Below, one piece after another: positions 24,142-36,543 of a DNA stretch of 64,000 nucleotides. Positions within the stretch are counted from its first letter, which is position 1, and the number at the start of each line of letters is the position of its first letter. Source of the DNA: Molossus alvarezi (lineage: Eukaryota; Chordata; Mammalia; Chiroptera; Molossidae); the NCBI GenBank assembly GCA_037176705.1, contig JBAWUJ010000065.1:310001-374000 (forward strand), in the 5' to 3' direction. Under the pieces are notes generated by a model. It was not told the DNA's origin, ran no database searches, and saw only the letters and a list, made by a program, of their open reading frames with translations. The translations under genes and the position numbers were made by a program.

Positions 24142-24984
24142 CCTTTTCCTGACCCCCAGTCTGGCTCCGCCTGCCTTGATGGCAGAAATCTGAGATGGTG
24201 CTGCCCAGTCAGTTAGTGAACATGGATCTGGTTTGATGTCTGAAGGGAAATGCAGTTTTCTTAGGAAGTAAGTGGAAGGAGGCATCTGCTACGATCAGCC
24301 ATGCACAGGAGACTAAGCTATTCATGACACTGTCATGGAATCACTGCTGCATGATCCCATCATGCTCTCTCCCCCCACCTACATCCCAGGGGACCCATGA
24401 ATCACCCAAACCAGAAAGAAGCTCCGTGGCCTCTGAGATCGCAAAGACCCTCTGCAAAGCCCTTGAGCTCACATGCCTAATCTCAGACTACAGATCCCAG
24501 ACCCCTTCAGTCCTAGGAGGTAGCCTGTTGTGACTTTTTAATTGCACCTTTACAAACAAAGCCAAGTCTTGGTGTTTTGCACAATTTTCAGAGCTGTGTG
24601 AGCACCCAGCGGGGGGCAACTTCACTGGTTTACCCTGGGACACTTGCTGGATGGCCTCAGACCCAGCACTGACATCAAGTTTGAACCTGTATCAATCTGG
24701 TGAACACCACTTGACACTTGCTGGGGCCTCACTGAAAATCTATCTCATGCAACTGGAGTATCTGCAGAGGCTTTTTCAGTTACTGAGCCTAACAGGCAGC
24801 CAGCAGGTGGAGGCAGGTAAAGACAGACCTCAGGATCCCTTGGGACCTTTGCTGACCTGCCCCCAGGCTAGGGGCTGCTAAAATCCAGCCCTGGTGCACA
24901 GCTTTGAACTTCCTGTGCTCACCACACCAGTAGAGGCTTCCACAAACTGTGAATTGTTTTGTAGCTCCAAATAGATTTCCCGGG
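24142..24984. other. Low-copy DNA right of the array
   Basis: Native flank of the array. No exon or named repeat is recognised. The part from about 24545 could be the 5' region of an old L1 or HAL1-like element, because ORF1-like sequence follows, but this is a guess. Short open frames at 24324-24533 and 24651-24881 show no family signal. Confidence 0.45.
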
Positions 24985-25285
24985 ACCAGTCACAGAAAAA
25001 AGTGTCTGACGTTGGATGGCACCAGAGTCCCATACAAGATGAACCCAGAAAGGTCCACTACAAGACACCTCATAATTAAAATGTCAACGGTTAAAGATAA
25101 TAAATTTTATAAGCAACAAAAGAAATCAGTCAGTTACCTACAAGGGAGCTCCCATAACATTGCCAGCTGATTCTCAATGGAAATATTTCAGGTCAGAAGG
25201 AATTGGCATAAAATATTCAAAGTGAAGAAAAGCAAAAACCTACAACCAAGATTACCCATTTAAAATTGAAGGAGAAGAGGATGTA
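24985..25285 (+). mobile_element. Old L1/HAL1-like ORF1 remnant
   Basis: Matches the order of the L1 ORF1 C-terminal region seen elsewhere in the window: a CATAATTAAAATG block, then a ...TTACCTACAAGGGAGCTCCC block, then the GATTCTCAATGG and CAGAAGGAATTGGCAT blocks. Strongly decayed, with no usable frame. Confidence 0.65.
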
Positions 25286-25290
25286 AAAAT

Positions 25291-25580
25291 GGAGGCAGAG
25301 TGAATGGAAGCTACACAGATGATCTCCCAGGACCAAATGGGGATTACAACTAAAATAAAGACAAATCCACAGAAAAAAGCAACAGAAAAGCACCAGGACA
25401 GGACCATATAACCAGGGACACTGGAGATTCCAAAACGGCGGCAGAGTGAATGGAAGACACAGACCATCTCCCAGGACCAAACTGAAATTACAACAAAAAT
25501 AAAGACATCATCAGAAAAAAGCAATAGAAAAGCAGCTTGGAGGACCACATAACCAGGAACACTAATTCAATCCTGGTAAA
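25291..25580 (+). repeat. Two tandem L1 5'UTR monomers, about 146 bp each
   Basis: The block GCAGAGTGAATGGAAG occurs at 25295 and again at 25441. Each is followed by the same series of blocks (ATCTCCCAGGACCAAA, ATAAAGACA, CAGAAAAAAGCAA, CATATAACCAGG or CACATAACCAGG). In other mammals, such as mouse, tandem 5'UTR monomers carry L1 promoter activity; that role here is inference. Confidence 0.8.
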
Positions 25581-26798
25581 CTTGCAGAGACACAAGAGGA
25601 AGGCTGGGAGCCCACAATCCACAGTGGCCTTAGCTGGGTGCAGTGGCCTTAGATGTGAGCAGCGCCCTCAGGTTAAACTCCCAAGTGGTTCCAAAGTGCA
25701 GAGCTGGGGCAGAGGCTAAAGTAGCCACAGCCACTTACCTTGGGCTCTGGCAGAAAGAGGGCAGACTGGACCAGAACTGTGTGGGGATACTCAGGATTTG
25801 GAGGGCGCTCAGAGCTTTTGCTGATTTACAGCCATGCAGGATGGTGGTCATCTTACTCCTTCCCAGGGCTCTGGGGAAAGGCAGCAGCCCCTCTCTCAGA
25901 GATTCAACCCCACTCAGTGGCCACTGAAATGCAAGTTGAGGCCCATTAACAACCACCATCTGCCCCACCCTTGGGAAATCCCCTTATGCTGAACACCTGA
26001 GGGAGTTTGTCATTCAGTGGAGAAGTCAACGATCTTCAGGTAACTGCTACTGATAGCCTTCAAGCAAAAAAGCTAGAGGATAGCTGTACCATTCCTGGGC
26101 TAGCATCTCTAACCAGAAAACTAAGACTTGAAAGTGGTGTTTAACGTGGTCCTCCCTAGCTCATCCAAACGAGAAGAGAGGGAGCCACAAACAGCAGAAC
26201 ACCAACACCCACAGGGAAAATTTGGCAGACTCCAAAGCCCACTGTAATAGCCAAAATGATGAAACACAGAAACAAAAGCCAAATCAAAGGGAAAGAGACC
26301 TCTACCGAAAATGAGATAAATGAGATGCAGTTAAGCAAGTTAACAAAACTAGAATTCAGAGCCATGATCTTGAGGGAGTTCAACAGCATGTGTAAGGACA
26401 TGAGTACCATGAGTAAAGACATAGAAATGTTGAAAATCAATCAGTTGGAACTTTAAAATGATCAAAAAGAAATAAAGGATGACATATCAGAAATTAAGAA
26501 CACATTGATAGGTTTTAACAGCAGAGTAGAAGAAGCAGAGGACCGGATCAGTGAATTAGAAGACAGGGTAGAAAAAGATCAACCAATCAGAAAACCAAAA
26601 AACAAAAACAAACAAAAAAAACCCACAAAAAAACAAAAAACAATTAAAAATAAAAAGACAGCTTAAGAGATCTGTGGGACAACTGGAAATGAAATAATAT
26701 TCACATCATAAGAGTCCCCGAAGAAGTACAAAATGAGCAAGGGTTAGAGAATATATTTGAAGAAATAGTGACAGAGAACTTCCAACAAAACAGACTTT

Positions 26799-26912
26799 AT
26801 TTTATTTTTGTTGTTGTTGTTCTTGGTATGTGCCTCTAGCAGTAACCAAACCTGGGACTCTCTGGCCTGCTGGCTTACGCTCAACCACTGAGCCAAAGTG
26901 GCCAGGGCATGG
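26799..26912 (-). mobile_element. Ves-type SINE, minus strand, inside L1
   Basis: Read on the minus strand it starts CCCTGGCCACTTTGGCTCAG, the tRNA-derived head typical of Ves, and ends in an A/CAA-rich tail. It is short, lacking the usual CT-rich body. Target-site duplications CAAAACAGACTTT (26786-26798) and CAAAACAGATTTT (26913-26925) flank it. Confidence 0.85.
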
Positions 26913-27172
26913 CAAAACAGATTTTAATACAAAGGCTATAGTAAGAGACAAAGAAGGACGCTACATAATGATAAAATGAGCAATTCAAGAAGAGGATATA
27001 ACCCTTGTAAACATTTATGCATCCAACACAGGAGCACCTAAATATGTAAAACAAGTCTGGATGGACGTAAAAGGAGAGATTGACTCATTTGAGCTTAGCT
27101 CACCAGGTACTGAGTAAGTTGGTCTTAATGAAATCCCAGCACATGCTGCTGCATGGAAGAGGTGGCAATAAC

Positions 27173-27304
27173 CTGTCCAGCTCTTCCTGCAGCCTCTGGT
27201 TCTTGCCCTTGGCAATGGCATTTGTCCTCAGAGCATCACATACGTTTCTCAAGACCGTGTCCATCTCCTTCAGCTCTGCCTTACATTTCAGCACCTCCTC
27301 GTGG
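27173..27304 (-). CDS. Unidentified candidate exon, coiled-coil-like
   Basis: On the minus strand a 132-nt open segment lies between a pyrimidine-rich acceptor (TTTCTCTCCAGCAG) and a GT donor (GACAG then GTTATT). An AG three bases earlier would make it 135 nt. Both boundaries have the same phase, so it could be inserted or skipped without a frame change. The peptide contains EEVLKCKAELKEMDTVL and KGKNQRLQEEL and is rich in Lys, Glu and Leu with a heptad-like pattern, suggesting a coiled coil. I do not recognise the gene. No partner exon was found nearby, so it may be a lone exon of a gene extending beyond the L1s, or a pseudogene fragment. Confidence 0.4.
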
Positions 27305-27307
27305 CTG

Positions 27308-27646
27308 CTGGAGAGAAACACACCTGCTAGGACAGACACCCCGGAGACGGCTGAGCCTCCTGTGAGAAGCTTCTCCCTGCAGAGCTGTAGGGAAAGGGCA
27401 GGGTCGGGGCTGCACAGAAGAGAAAATGGAGAATGGCAGCTTCAACAGACAGTGGATAAGCTCTGGGGGGTCTCCTCCAGCCCCACAGCCCAAGCCTCCA
27501 CCTCCCACCTGACAAGTCTCTATCGCTTCGTCCAGTCCCTGTCAAAGCAGTTGAACACACATACATGTGCACACACACACATAGCCTGCTCATCAAAGCA
27601 CCCTAACAAAACCCTTACCCTAGCCCCAACTTGCCTCTCAGCTTGA
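27308..27646. other. Low-copy DNA beside the candidate exon
   Basis: GC-richer sequence with no recognised repeat. A 188-codon plus-strand open frame spans 27080-27646, but it runs antisense through the candidate exon and out of an L1 scrap, and I see no family signal in it. Confidence 0.4.
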
Positions 27647-27661
27647 GGCTTTTAATTTCTT

Positions 27662-27854
27662 TTAAAAAATATCTTGCTCATTGTTTTATTTATTGAGTTT
27701 AGAATAAGAAGGAGGGAGAGAGAGAAGACACATTCATGTATTATTCCACTTATTCATGCATTCCTTGGCTGATGTGCCCTTGGCTGGGCTTCAAGGTACA
27801 ACCATGGCATTTGGGGACGATGCTCTGACCACCTGAGATACCTGGCCAGGGCAG
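27662..27854 (-). mobile_element. Ves SINE, minus strand
   Basis: Minus-strand head CCCTGGCCAGGTATCTCAGG, middle block with GGGCACATCAGCC, and a terminal CTCTCTCCCTCC segment followed by AATAAATAAAACAATG. Flanked by imperfect duplications GGCTTTTAATTTCTT (27647-27661) and GGCTTTTGTTTCCTT (27855-27869). Confidence 0.85.
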
Positions 27855-28164
27855 GGCTTTTGTTTCCTTCCTATATCAATTTTTATAGAGCAGCAGAGCA
27901 CAGGAGGGAGTATGTGACCAGCCCCAGGCTGTACCTCCCGCCTCCTAGACCCTCCTGTGTTCAGAGCTGACTCAAAAGCTACCCCAAGTCCAAGGTAACT
28001 GAGTCATCACATTTCAATCAAGTCCATTTCCAGAGCCCTTTCCTGAGTTTCCCACACTCAGAGACAGTGGGACAGAGACCACCTAGTGTTTCAGGGTTTT
28101 CAGCCTTTGTCTGCATCCCTCCAAGCCTCCACCCCTTGTACTTGCACCATTCCAATCAAGAACA

Positions 28165-28305
28165 ATACCTGGGTTGCAGGTTTGACCTTTGGTCCTGTAC
28201 AGGGTCATGTGAAAGGCAACTAATCCATGTATCTCTCTCACATCAATGCTTCTCTCCCTCTCACTTGCCATCCCTTCTACTCTGTCTAAAAATCAATGGA
28301 AATAT
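28165..28305 (+). mobile_element. Old partial Ves SINE
   Basis: Contains the later part of a Ves element: CCTGGGTTGCAGGTTTGACC, then GGTCATGTGAAAGGCAAC, ATGTATCTCTCTCACATC and a CTCTCCCTC block. The tRNA-like head is missing or too decayed. Confidence 0.7.
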
Positions 28306-28770
28306 ACATTCACCCACACACACAAAGAATGTTGGGAAGGAACTGGCATCATGGTCATACCCCTGGGTTGAGACAAGGCCTAGAATCACACTGTGACTGT
28401 GCCAACAACTAGGAGCACTGACTGAACAATGATTTAATCTCTGAGCCTATGACCTCTTCTGTCAATAATGTTATATTCAGTCACCACAAACACTGAGTTA
28501 GTGTACACAGAGAGTATTCCAAAAGCTTCCTGTGAGTCTCAGGCTGCATCTCTGTCCACTGACCAAAACATAAAGAGTGTTCTGCAATATCCTTATAGCC
28601 AACAGCATCATGACCCAGTGCCTGAATGAATCTCATCTATCACACGTATGTTCCCATGAGGCTCAATGCAGCCTTGACCTTGGGGACATGAGATCACACT
28701 CAGCATTCCATTTGGGGCCATTTCACAAAGCCAATCACCACCAAAAAGCACCCAAGTAGACATATAATTG
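28306..28770. other. Low-copy DNA, nothing recognised
   Basis: No exon, repeat or regulatory site that I can support between the old SINE and the next L1. Confidence 0.5.
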
Positions 28771-28773
28771 AGA

Positions 28774-30194
28774 AGATGGCAGTGGGCAGGACCGGAGGGT
28801 GGGTAAGTGCATGAGAGTGAACTAGTGTGTGAGAGAGAGTGAGTGAACATGAAGGTGGACAACCAAACTCATGCAGTGCAGAGACATGGAGCAGAGGTTC
28901 CTGTGCTGTGGATGGGAGAAGCCTGCTACCATGATAAGCAGCTCTTCAGGGCACTTCTCCCTGTGCTGTGGGGAGGTCTAACCATTTTGGAAGATCCTGC
29001 GTCTTCATTGGGAGGAGGCATTGAGAGTGGCTAGGGCCCAGCAACGTGAGCCCACCAGTTCACCTAGCAATATTGAACCAGTGGACACCCTGTGTCAACA
29101 CAGACCAGTGCACAGTAGTTGAGCTGTCAAGGTGCCGGTTGTGGAAAACAAGAACAGCTGAATGGCTGGAAACCCAGCACCATGTCCCACAGTAACAGCC
29201 CAATCACAATTGAGATATAGATCTACCAGTTGGCTAAAATGGGGAGACAAACAAACAACACCCAAAGGAGAGAAAAAGAGGAATCACTGGAAATTAGAAA
29301 AAAAATGGAAAAAAGCAACTTGTCAGATAAAAAATTCAAGACAATGATTTTAAGGGTGCTCAAACAACTTGGTGAGAACTACCAGCAACTTAAGATTTAT
29401 GAAGAGCTCACTGGGAACTACTTCAGCTTAAAAAAAATAAGTAGAAGCTACGCATAAAGAGGTAGAAGCTACACATAAAAGTCAAGAGAAAATAAAGAAT
29501 GACATAGCTGTTATGAAAAATTCCTTAAAAGGATTCACTTGTAGATTAGAAGAATCTGAAGGCCGAATCAGTGACTTAGAAGACAAGGTACAGAAAAATG
29601 TCCAAATAGAGCAGAAAATGGGAAAAAAAATTAAAAAGCAGGACGAGTGTTTAAGGGAGCTGTGGTACAATACAAAATGTAACAACATTCACATTATATG
29701 GGTACCAAAAGAAGAAGAATCAGAGAAAGGAATAGAGAACCTATCTGAAGAAATAATGACAGTAAATTTTCCTAAACTGGTAAAGGAAAAGTCACACAAG
29801 TCCAGGAAACAATGAGTCCCAAGCAAGATGAACCCCGAAGACCCACAGCTAGACACATCATAATAAAAAAGGCAAACATTAAAGACAAAAAAAGCATCTT
29901 AAACAAGAGAGAGACACAAAGTTACCTATGAGGGAGCTCCCATTAGACTTTTCAGCTTATTTCTCAATAGAAACAATGCTGGCCAGAAGGGAGTGGCATG
30001 AAGTGTACAAAGTAATCAAAGTAATGCAAGGCAAGGGTCTGAATCCAAGACTACTCTATCCAGAAAAGCTATCATTCAAAATTGAAGACTTGAAGGAGAA
30101 ATAAAGAGCTTCATGGATTAAAAAAGCAAAAGGAATTTACCACCACCAAACCAGCACTGAGAGAAATGCTTAAGGGACTGTAGTAAGAAGAAAA

Positions 30195-30243
<49 letters not shown>

Positions 30244-31560
30244 AACACAGGCACAAAATTAAAATGGCAACTAATAACTATTTATCAATAATTACCTTAA
30301 ATGTAAATGGCTTAAATGCTCCCATCAAAAGACATAGGGTAGCTAACTGGATAAAAAAAATGACCCATATATATGCTGTCTACAAGAGACCCACCTCATA
30401 ACAAAACACACAGCATGAAAGTGAAGGGATGGAAAACATTTTCCAAGCAAATGAAAATAGCTAGTGTAGCAATACTCATATCTGACAAGGTATACTTCAA
30501 AACAAGGGTCATAATAAGAGACAGCAAAGATCACTGCACAATATTTAAAGGATCAATGCAACAAGAGAATATAACCCTGGTAAACATATATGTACCAAAT
30601 ACGGGAGCACCAAAATATATTTTTAAAACTTCTGAAGGAATTCAAAGGAGAGACCAATAGCAATATGATCATAGTGGGGCACTTTAACACGCCACTGACA
30701 CCAGGGAATAAAGCTTCTAGACAAAATATTAAGAAGAACAGAGTCCTTACAACACAAACTAGATCAGTAGAACTTCATTGATATTTATAGAACATTTCAC
30801 CCCAAAGCTGCAGAATACACATTCTTCTCAAGTACACATGGGGACATTCTCAAAGATAGAGCACATGTTAGGACACATACTAAGCCTCTACAAATTCAAG
30901 AAGATGGAAATCCTATCAAGCATCTTCTCAGATCACAATGGCATAAAACTAGAAATCAATTGCAACAAGAACATGTAAAGACATTTGAACACATGGAAGC
31001 TAAATAGCATGTTATTAAACAATGAATGGGTTACTGAGGAGATCAAAGAAGAAATTAAAAACTTCCTGGAAACCAATGAAAATGAACACACAACAACACA
31101 AAATCTATGGGACACAGTGAAAGCAGTCCTGAGAGGAAAGTTCATAACATTACAGGCCTACCTCAAGAAACAAGAAAAATCCCTAATTGACTTTCTTGCC
31201 CTACAACTTAAAGAACTAGAAAGTAAACAGAAAGAAAAACCTGACGTAGTAGAAGGAAGGACATAGTAAAGGTCAGAGCAGAAATAAATGACATAGAGAC
31301 TAAAAACAATTCAAAAGATCAATGAAACAAAAAGTTGGTTCTTTGAAAAGATAAACAAGATCGATGGACCTTTAGCCAGACTCATTAAGAAACAGAAAGA
31401 GAGAAACCAAATAAACAAAATCAGAAATGAAAGGGAAGTCACAACTGACACCACAGAAATACAAAGGATCATCAAAACATACTAAGAACAATTATATGCC
31501 AACAGTTGGACAATCTGGAGAAAGGGACAAATTTCTCGAAACACACAGCCTCCCAAAACT
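28774..31560 (+). mobile_element. L1-A (lineage 1), 5' half
   Basis: 5'UTR from GATGGCAGTGGGCAGG (28775) to about 29228. ORF1 region 29229-30110 is in pieces: coiled coil EGRISDLEDKVQ, then C-terminal blocks such as ESEKGIENLSEEIM. ORF2 starts at ATGGCAACTAATAAC (30264) and includes the endonuclease QETHL motif (near 30383) and HNKTHSMKVKGW. It stops in the linker before RT at about 31560 without a poly-A tail. Frames are broken and no 3' half is present. Its 3' part is copied exactly in L1-B. Confidence 0.92.
30199..30241. repeat. (GA)n microsatellite in L1-A
   Basis: About 43 bp of GA repeats between ORF1 and ORF2 of L1-A. It is 4 bp longer than its duplicate at 34078. Confidence 0.95.
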
Positions 31561-31914
31561 GATGTTTTACACAGATAATGAAGAAATGACTTCTCTGAAG
31601 TCTCTATCAGTTGTCATGGATTAGACTCTCTTGTGAAAGCAGTGTCATTGATGGGTGCGGAAAAGTAGCTCAAGTTTCATCTAACAGATTATGGATTCAG
31701 ATAACTGTAAATATAATTGTGCTTTTCTATATGCAACTGGCATTAAATCAGATAATTGTGGATCTAGAAAATATGAGTTTGTAAAACAAGCTATATAGTC
31801 AGTGTGCTTCACTTTGCAATCTTTTTGGTGACTATTTTTCACAAAATAAAAATAATATTAAGATTGCAAAGTTTTATTTTAATTTGCATTATTTGTTTTA
31901 GTAGCAAAAATGTA
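31561..31914. other. Low-copy AT-rich DNA
   Basis: AT-rich sequence after the L1-A truncation, with no gene or named repeat seen. Present again at 35437-35790 through the duplication. Confidence 0.5.
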
Positions 31915-32610
31915 TTCAAATGCATTTATTGAAGTGTAACATACACACCAAAAAAGCACAGAAATCACCACTCTGCAACTCAATGACTCATCACAAAGTG
32001 AATACACCCTTGTAACTACAACACAGTTCAAGAAAATTAAACTAAACTAGCAACCCAGAAGCTCAGCTCCTGATAGTCCCCAATCACCACACATTCCATC
32101 TTACCAAAGTTAACCATCATCTAGTTCTTAACAATACAGATTAGTATCGCCTGCTATATAAATTTGTGGATTAGGACCATACACTAGAACGACTCCATGT
32201 CTGGCTCTTTTTCCTTGTGATTATATCTGTGACATTCATCCATGTGAGAATTGCACAATTCATTCATTTTCACTCCTATGCGCTATTCTTTGTATGAATA
32301 TGCCACATTTATCAATTGTGCTGTTCATGTACATTTGGTTTACTTCCATTTTGGGGCTAGACACAATAATATAATTAGGACAATTCTTGTTCATTTCTTT
32401 TGGTTCACATATATACATATTTTAGTTAAGTATGGACCTATGAAAAAATGTGGTCATAATGACTGCATATATTTAAATTTAATACATGTTACTGAAATTT
32501 TTTCCAAACATGTTTGACCAACATGCCTTTCAGCCACCAGTTTAGGAGAGTTCTAATGATTACACTTATTCTTGTCATAATGGCCACATTAGAAACTGTA
32601 ATAGTCATAG
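31915..32610 (-). mobile_element. Old L1 3' end, minus strand
   Basis: Read on the minus strand it gives decayed L1 ORF2 C-terminal sequence (blocks like GAATGAATGAATTGTGC and GAATATTC-type motifs) followed by a 3'UTR ending at about 31915. It is the only clearly minus-strand L1 in the window besides its duplicate, and it is much older than its neighbours. Confidence 0.65.
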
Positions 32611-32667
32611 TTTACCCTTCTATGCAATGCTGAATCTTATTTAAAAGTAAAGTGAGAGTAAATCTAG

Positions 32668-34074
32668 AAAGGCAGTGGGCAGGACTGGAGGAAGGGTGAG
32701 TGCGTGAGAGAGAATGTGAGTGGATGGAATTTTGGACCAGCAACCTCAAGCAGTACAGAAACGCAGAGCAGAAGGTTCCTGTGCTGTGGACAGGAAGCAG
32801 CCTGCTACTGTGGTCAGAGTCTCTTCAGGGTGCTTCTCCTTGCATGGCCAGGAGGCCCTGCTGTTTTGGAAGATCCCTGGTCTTTTCTGGGAGAAGGCAG
32901 TGGGTGTGGCTATGGCCCAGCAACTGGAGCCCACCAGTGTACCTAGCACCATTGAACCAGTGGACCCCACTATGTGAACACAGACCAGTGCACAGTAGTG
33001 GCGCTGTCAAGGTGCCGGTTGTGGAAAACAAGAACAGCTGAATGGCTGGAAACCCAGCACCATGTCCCACAGTAACAGCCCAATCACAATTGAGATATAG
33101 ATCTACCAGTTGGCTAAAATGGGGAGACAAACAAACAACACCCAAAGGAGAGAAAAAGAGGAATCACTGGAAATTAGAAAAAAAATGGAAAAAAGCAACT
33201 TGTCAGATAAAACATTCAAGACAATGATTTTAAGGGTGCTCAAACAACTTGGTGAGAACTACCAGCAACTTAAGATTTATGAAGAGCTCACTGGGAACTA
33301 CTTCAGCTTAAAAAAAATAAGTAGAAGCTACGCATAAAGAGGTAGAAGCTACACATAAAAGTCAAGAGAAAATAAAGAATGACATAGCTGTTATGAAAAA
33401 TTCCTTAAAAGGATTCACTTGTAGATTAGAAGAATCTGAAGGCCGAATCAGTGACTTAGAAGACAAGGTACAGAAAAATGTCCAAATAGAGCAGAAAATG
33501 GGAAAAAAAATTAAAAAGCAGGACGAGTGTTTAAGGGAGCTGTGGTACAATACAAAATGTAACAACATTCACATTATATGGGTACCAAAAGAAGAAGAAT
33601 CAGAGAAAGGAATAGAGAACCTATCTGAAGAAATAATGACAGTAAATTTTCCTAAACTGGTAAAGGAAAAGTCACACAAGTCCAGGAAACAATGAGTCCC
33701 AAGCAAGATGAACCCCGAAGACCCACAGCTAGACACATCATAATAAAAAAGGCAAACATTAAAGACAAAAAAAGCATCTTAAACAAGAGAGAGACACAAA
33801 GTTACCTATGAGGGAGCTCCCATTAGACTTTTCAGCTTATTTCTCAATAGAAACAATGCTGGCCAGAAGGGAGTGGCATGAAGTGTACAAAGTAATCAAA
33901 GTAATGCAAGGCAAGGGTCTGAATCCAAGACTACTCTATCCAGAAAAGCTATCATTCAAAATTGAAGACTTGAAGGAGAAATAAAGAGCTTCATGGATTA
34001 AAAAAGCAAAAGGAATTTACCACCACCAAACCAGCACTGAGAGAAATGCTTAAGGGACTGTAGTAAGAAGAAAA

Positions 34075-34119
<45 letters not shown>

Positions 34120-35436
34120 AACACAGGCACAAAATTAAAATGGCAACTAATAACTATTTATCAATAATTACCTTAAATGTAAATGGCTTAAATGCTCCCA
34201 TCAAAAGACATAGGGTAGCTAACTGGATAAAAAAAATGACCCATATATATGCTGTCTACAAGAGACCCACCTCATAACAAAACACACAGCATGAAAGTGA
34301 AGGGATGGAAAACATTTTCCAAGCAAATGAAAATAGCTAGTGTAGCAATACTCATATCTGACAAGGTATACTTCAAAACAAGGGTCATAATAAGAGACAG
34401 CAAAGATCACTGCACAATATTTAAAGGATCAATGCAACAAGAGAATATAACCCTGGTAAACATATATGTACCAAATACGGGAGCACCAAAATATATTTTT
34501 AAAACTTCTGAAGGAATTCAAAGGAGAGACCAATAGCAATATGATCATAGTGGGGCACTTTAACACGCCACTGACACCAGGGAATAAAGCTTCTAGACAA
34601 AATATTAAGAAGAACAGAGTCCTTACAACACAAACTAGATCAGTAGAACTTCATTGATATTTATAGAACATTTCACCCCAAAGCTGCAGAATACACATTC
34701 TTCTCAAGTACACATGGGGACATTCTCAAAGATAGAGCACATGTTAGGACACATACTAAGCCTCTACAAATTCAAGAAGATGGAAATCCTATCAAGCATC
34801 TTCTCAGATCACAATGGCATAAAACTAGAAATCAATTGCAACAAGAACATGTAAAGACATTTGAACACATGGAAGCTAAATAGCATGTTATTAAACAATG
34901 AATGGGTTACTGAGGAGATCAAAGAAGAAATTAAAAACTTCCTGGAAACCAATGAAAATGAACACACAACAACACAAAATCTATGGGACACAGTGAAAGC
35001 AGTCCTGAGAGGAAAGTTCATAACATTACAGGCCTACCTCAAGAAACAAGAAAAATCCCTAATTGACTTTCTTGCCCTACAACTTAAAGAACTAGAAAGT
35101 AAACAGAAAGAAAAACCTGACGTAGTAGAAGGAAGGACATAGTAAAGGTCAGAGCAGAAATAAATGACATAGAGACTAAAAACAATTCAAAAGATCAATG
35201 AAACAAAAAGTTGGTTCTTTGAAAAGATAAACAAGATCGATGGACCTTTAGCCAGACTCATTAAGAAACAGAAAGAGAGAAACCAAATAAACAAAATCAG
35301 AAATGAAAGGGAAGTCACAACTGACACCACAGAAATACAAAGGATCATCAAAACATACTAAGAACAATTATATGCCAACAGTTGGACAATCTGGAGAAAG
35401 GGACAAATTTCTCGAAACACACAGCCTCCCAAAACT
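32668..35436 (+). mobile_element. L1-B, hybrid L1 made by tandem duplication
   Basis: The first 349 bp (32668-33016) equal the 5'UTR of L1-C; everything after equals L1-A. ORF1 region 33109-33990, ORF2 start ATGGCAACTAATAAC at 34140, truncated at about 35436 like L1-A. The switch lies in GCTGTCAAGGTGCC (33003-33016). This is not an independent insertion but a recombination product. Confidence 0.93.
34078..34118. repeat. (GA)n microsatellite in L1-B
   Basis: Duplicate of the L1-A GA run, slightly shorter. It accounts for the change in offset from 3880 to 3876 bp between the two units. Confidence 0.95.
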
Positions 35437-35790
35437 GATGTTTTACACAGATAATGAAGAAATGACTTCTCTGAAGTCTCTATCAGTTGTCATGGATTAG
35501 ACTCTCTTGTGAAAGCAGTGTCATTGATGGGTGCGGAAAAGTAGCTCAAGTTTCATCTAACAGATTATGGATTCAGATAACTGTAAATATAATTGTGCTT
35601 TTCTATATGCAACTGGCATTAAATCAGATAATTGTGGATCTAGAAAATATGAGTTTGTAAAACAAGCTATATAGTCAGTGTGCTTCACTTTGCAATCTTT
35701 TTGGTGACTATTTTTCACAAAATAAAAATAATATTAAGATTGCAAAGTTTTATTTTAATTTGCATTATTTGTTTTAGTAGCAAAAATGTA
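35437..35790. other. Low-copy AT-rich DNA (duplicate)
   Basis: Second copy of 31561-31914; no gene seen. Confidence 0.5.
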
Positions 35791-36486
35791 TTCAAATGCA
35801 TTTATTGAAGTGTAACATACACACCAAAAAAGCACAGAAATCACCACTCTGCAACTCAATGACTCATCACAAAGTGAATACACCCTTGTAACTACAACAC
35901 AGTTCAAGAAAATTAAACTAAACTAGCAACCCAGAAGCTCAGCTCCTGATAGTCCCCAATCACCACACATTCCATCTTACCAAAGTTAACCATCATCTAG
36001 TTCTTAACAATACAGATTAGTATCGCCTGCTATATAAATTTGTGGATTAGGACCATACACTAGAACGACTCCATGTCTGGCTCTTTTTCCTTGTGATTAT
36101 ATCTGTGACATTCATCCATGTGAGAATTGCACAATTCATTCATTTTCACTCCTATGCGCTATTCTTTGTATGAATATGCCACATTTATCAATTGTGCTGT
36201 TCATGTACATTTGGTTTACTTCCATTTTGGGGCTAGACACAATAATATAATTAGGACAATTCTTGTTCATTTCTTTTGGTTCACATATATACATATTTTA
36301 GTTAAGTATGGACCTATGAAAAAATGTGGTCATAATGACTGCATATATTTAAATTTAATACATGTTACTGAAATTTTTTCCAAACATGTTTGACCAACAT
36401 GCCTTTCAGCCACCAGTTTAGGAGAGTTCTAATGATTACACTTATTCTTGTCATAATGGCCACATTAGAAACTGTAATAGTCATAG
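35791..36486 (-). mobile_element. Old L1 3' end, minus strand (duplicate)
   Basis: Second copy of 31915-32610, carried by the 3.88-kb duplication. Confidence 0.65.
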
Positions 36487-36543
36487 TTTACCCTTCTATG
36501 CAATGCTGAATCTTATTTAAAAGTAAAGTGAGAGTAAATCTAG

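Larger units (their letters stand above)
25286..27100 (+). mobile_element. L1 (lineage 2), broken: 5'UTR, ORF1 and a scrap of ORF2
   Basis: Starts with a monomer-type 5'UTR (GGCAGAGTGAATGGAAG) and continues through a GC-richer 5'UTR that matches 40290-41020 and 60430-60800. ORF1 begins near 26248 and its N-terminal coiled-coil part is open to 26456 (EIN-MQLSKLTKLEFRAM). After the middle of ORF1 it is interrupted by a Ves SINE, then jumps to a short ORF2 endonuclease piece (about 26926-27100) with a TLVNIYASNTGAPKYV-like block. Dead element. Confidence 0.85.
29137..33016. repeat. 3.88-kb tandem duplication, unit 1
   Basis: Contains L1-A from its 5'UTR onward, the flank with an old inverted L1, and the first 349 bp of the L1-B 5'UTR. 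Repeated as 33017-36892. I see one base difference (29333 region, AAAATTCAAG against AACATTCAAG) and a 4-bp length difference in a (GA)n run, so the duplication is recent. Confidence 0.95.

Noticed and set aside
27080..27646. 188-codon plus-strand open frame
   Set aside because: It begins in an L1 scrap, runs antisense through the candidate exon and has no recognisable domain.
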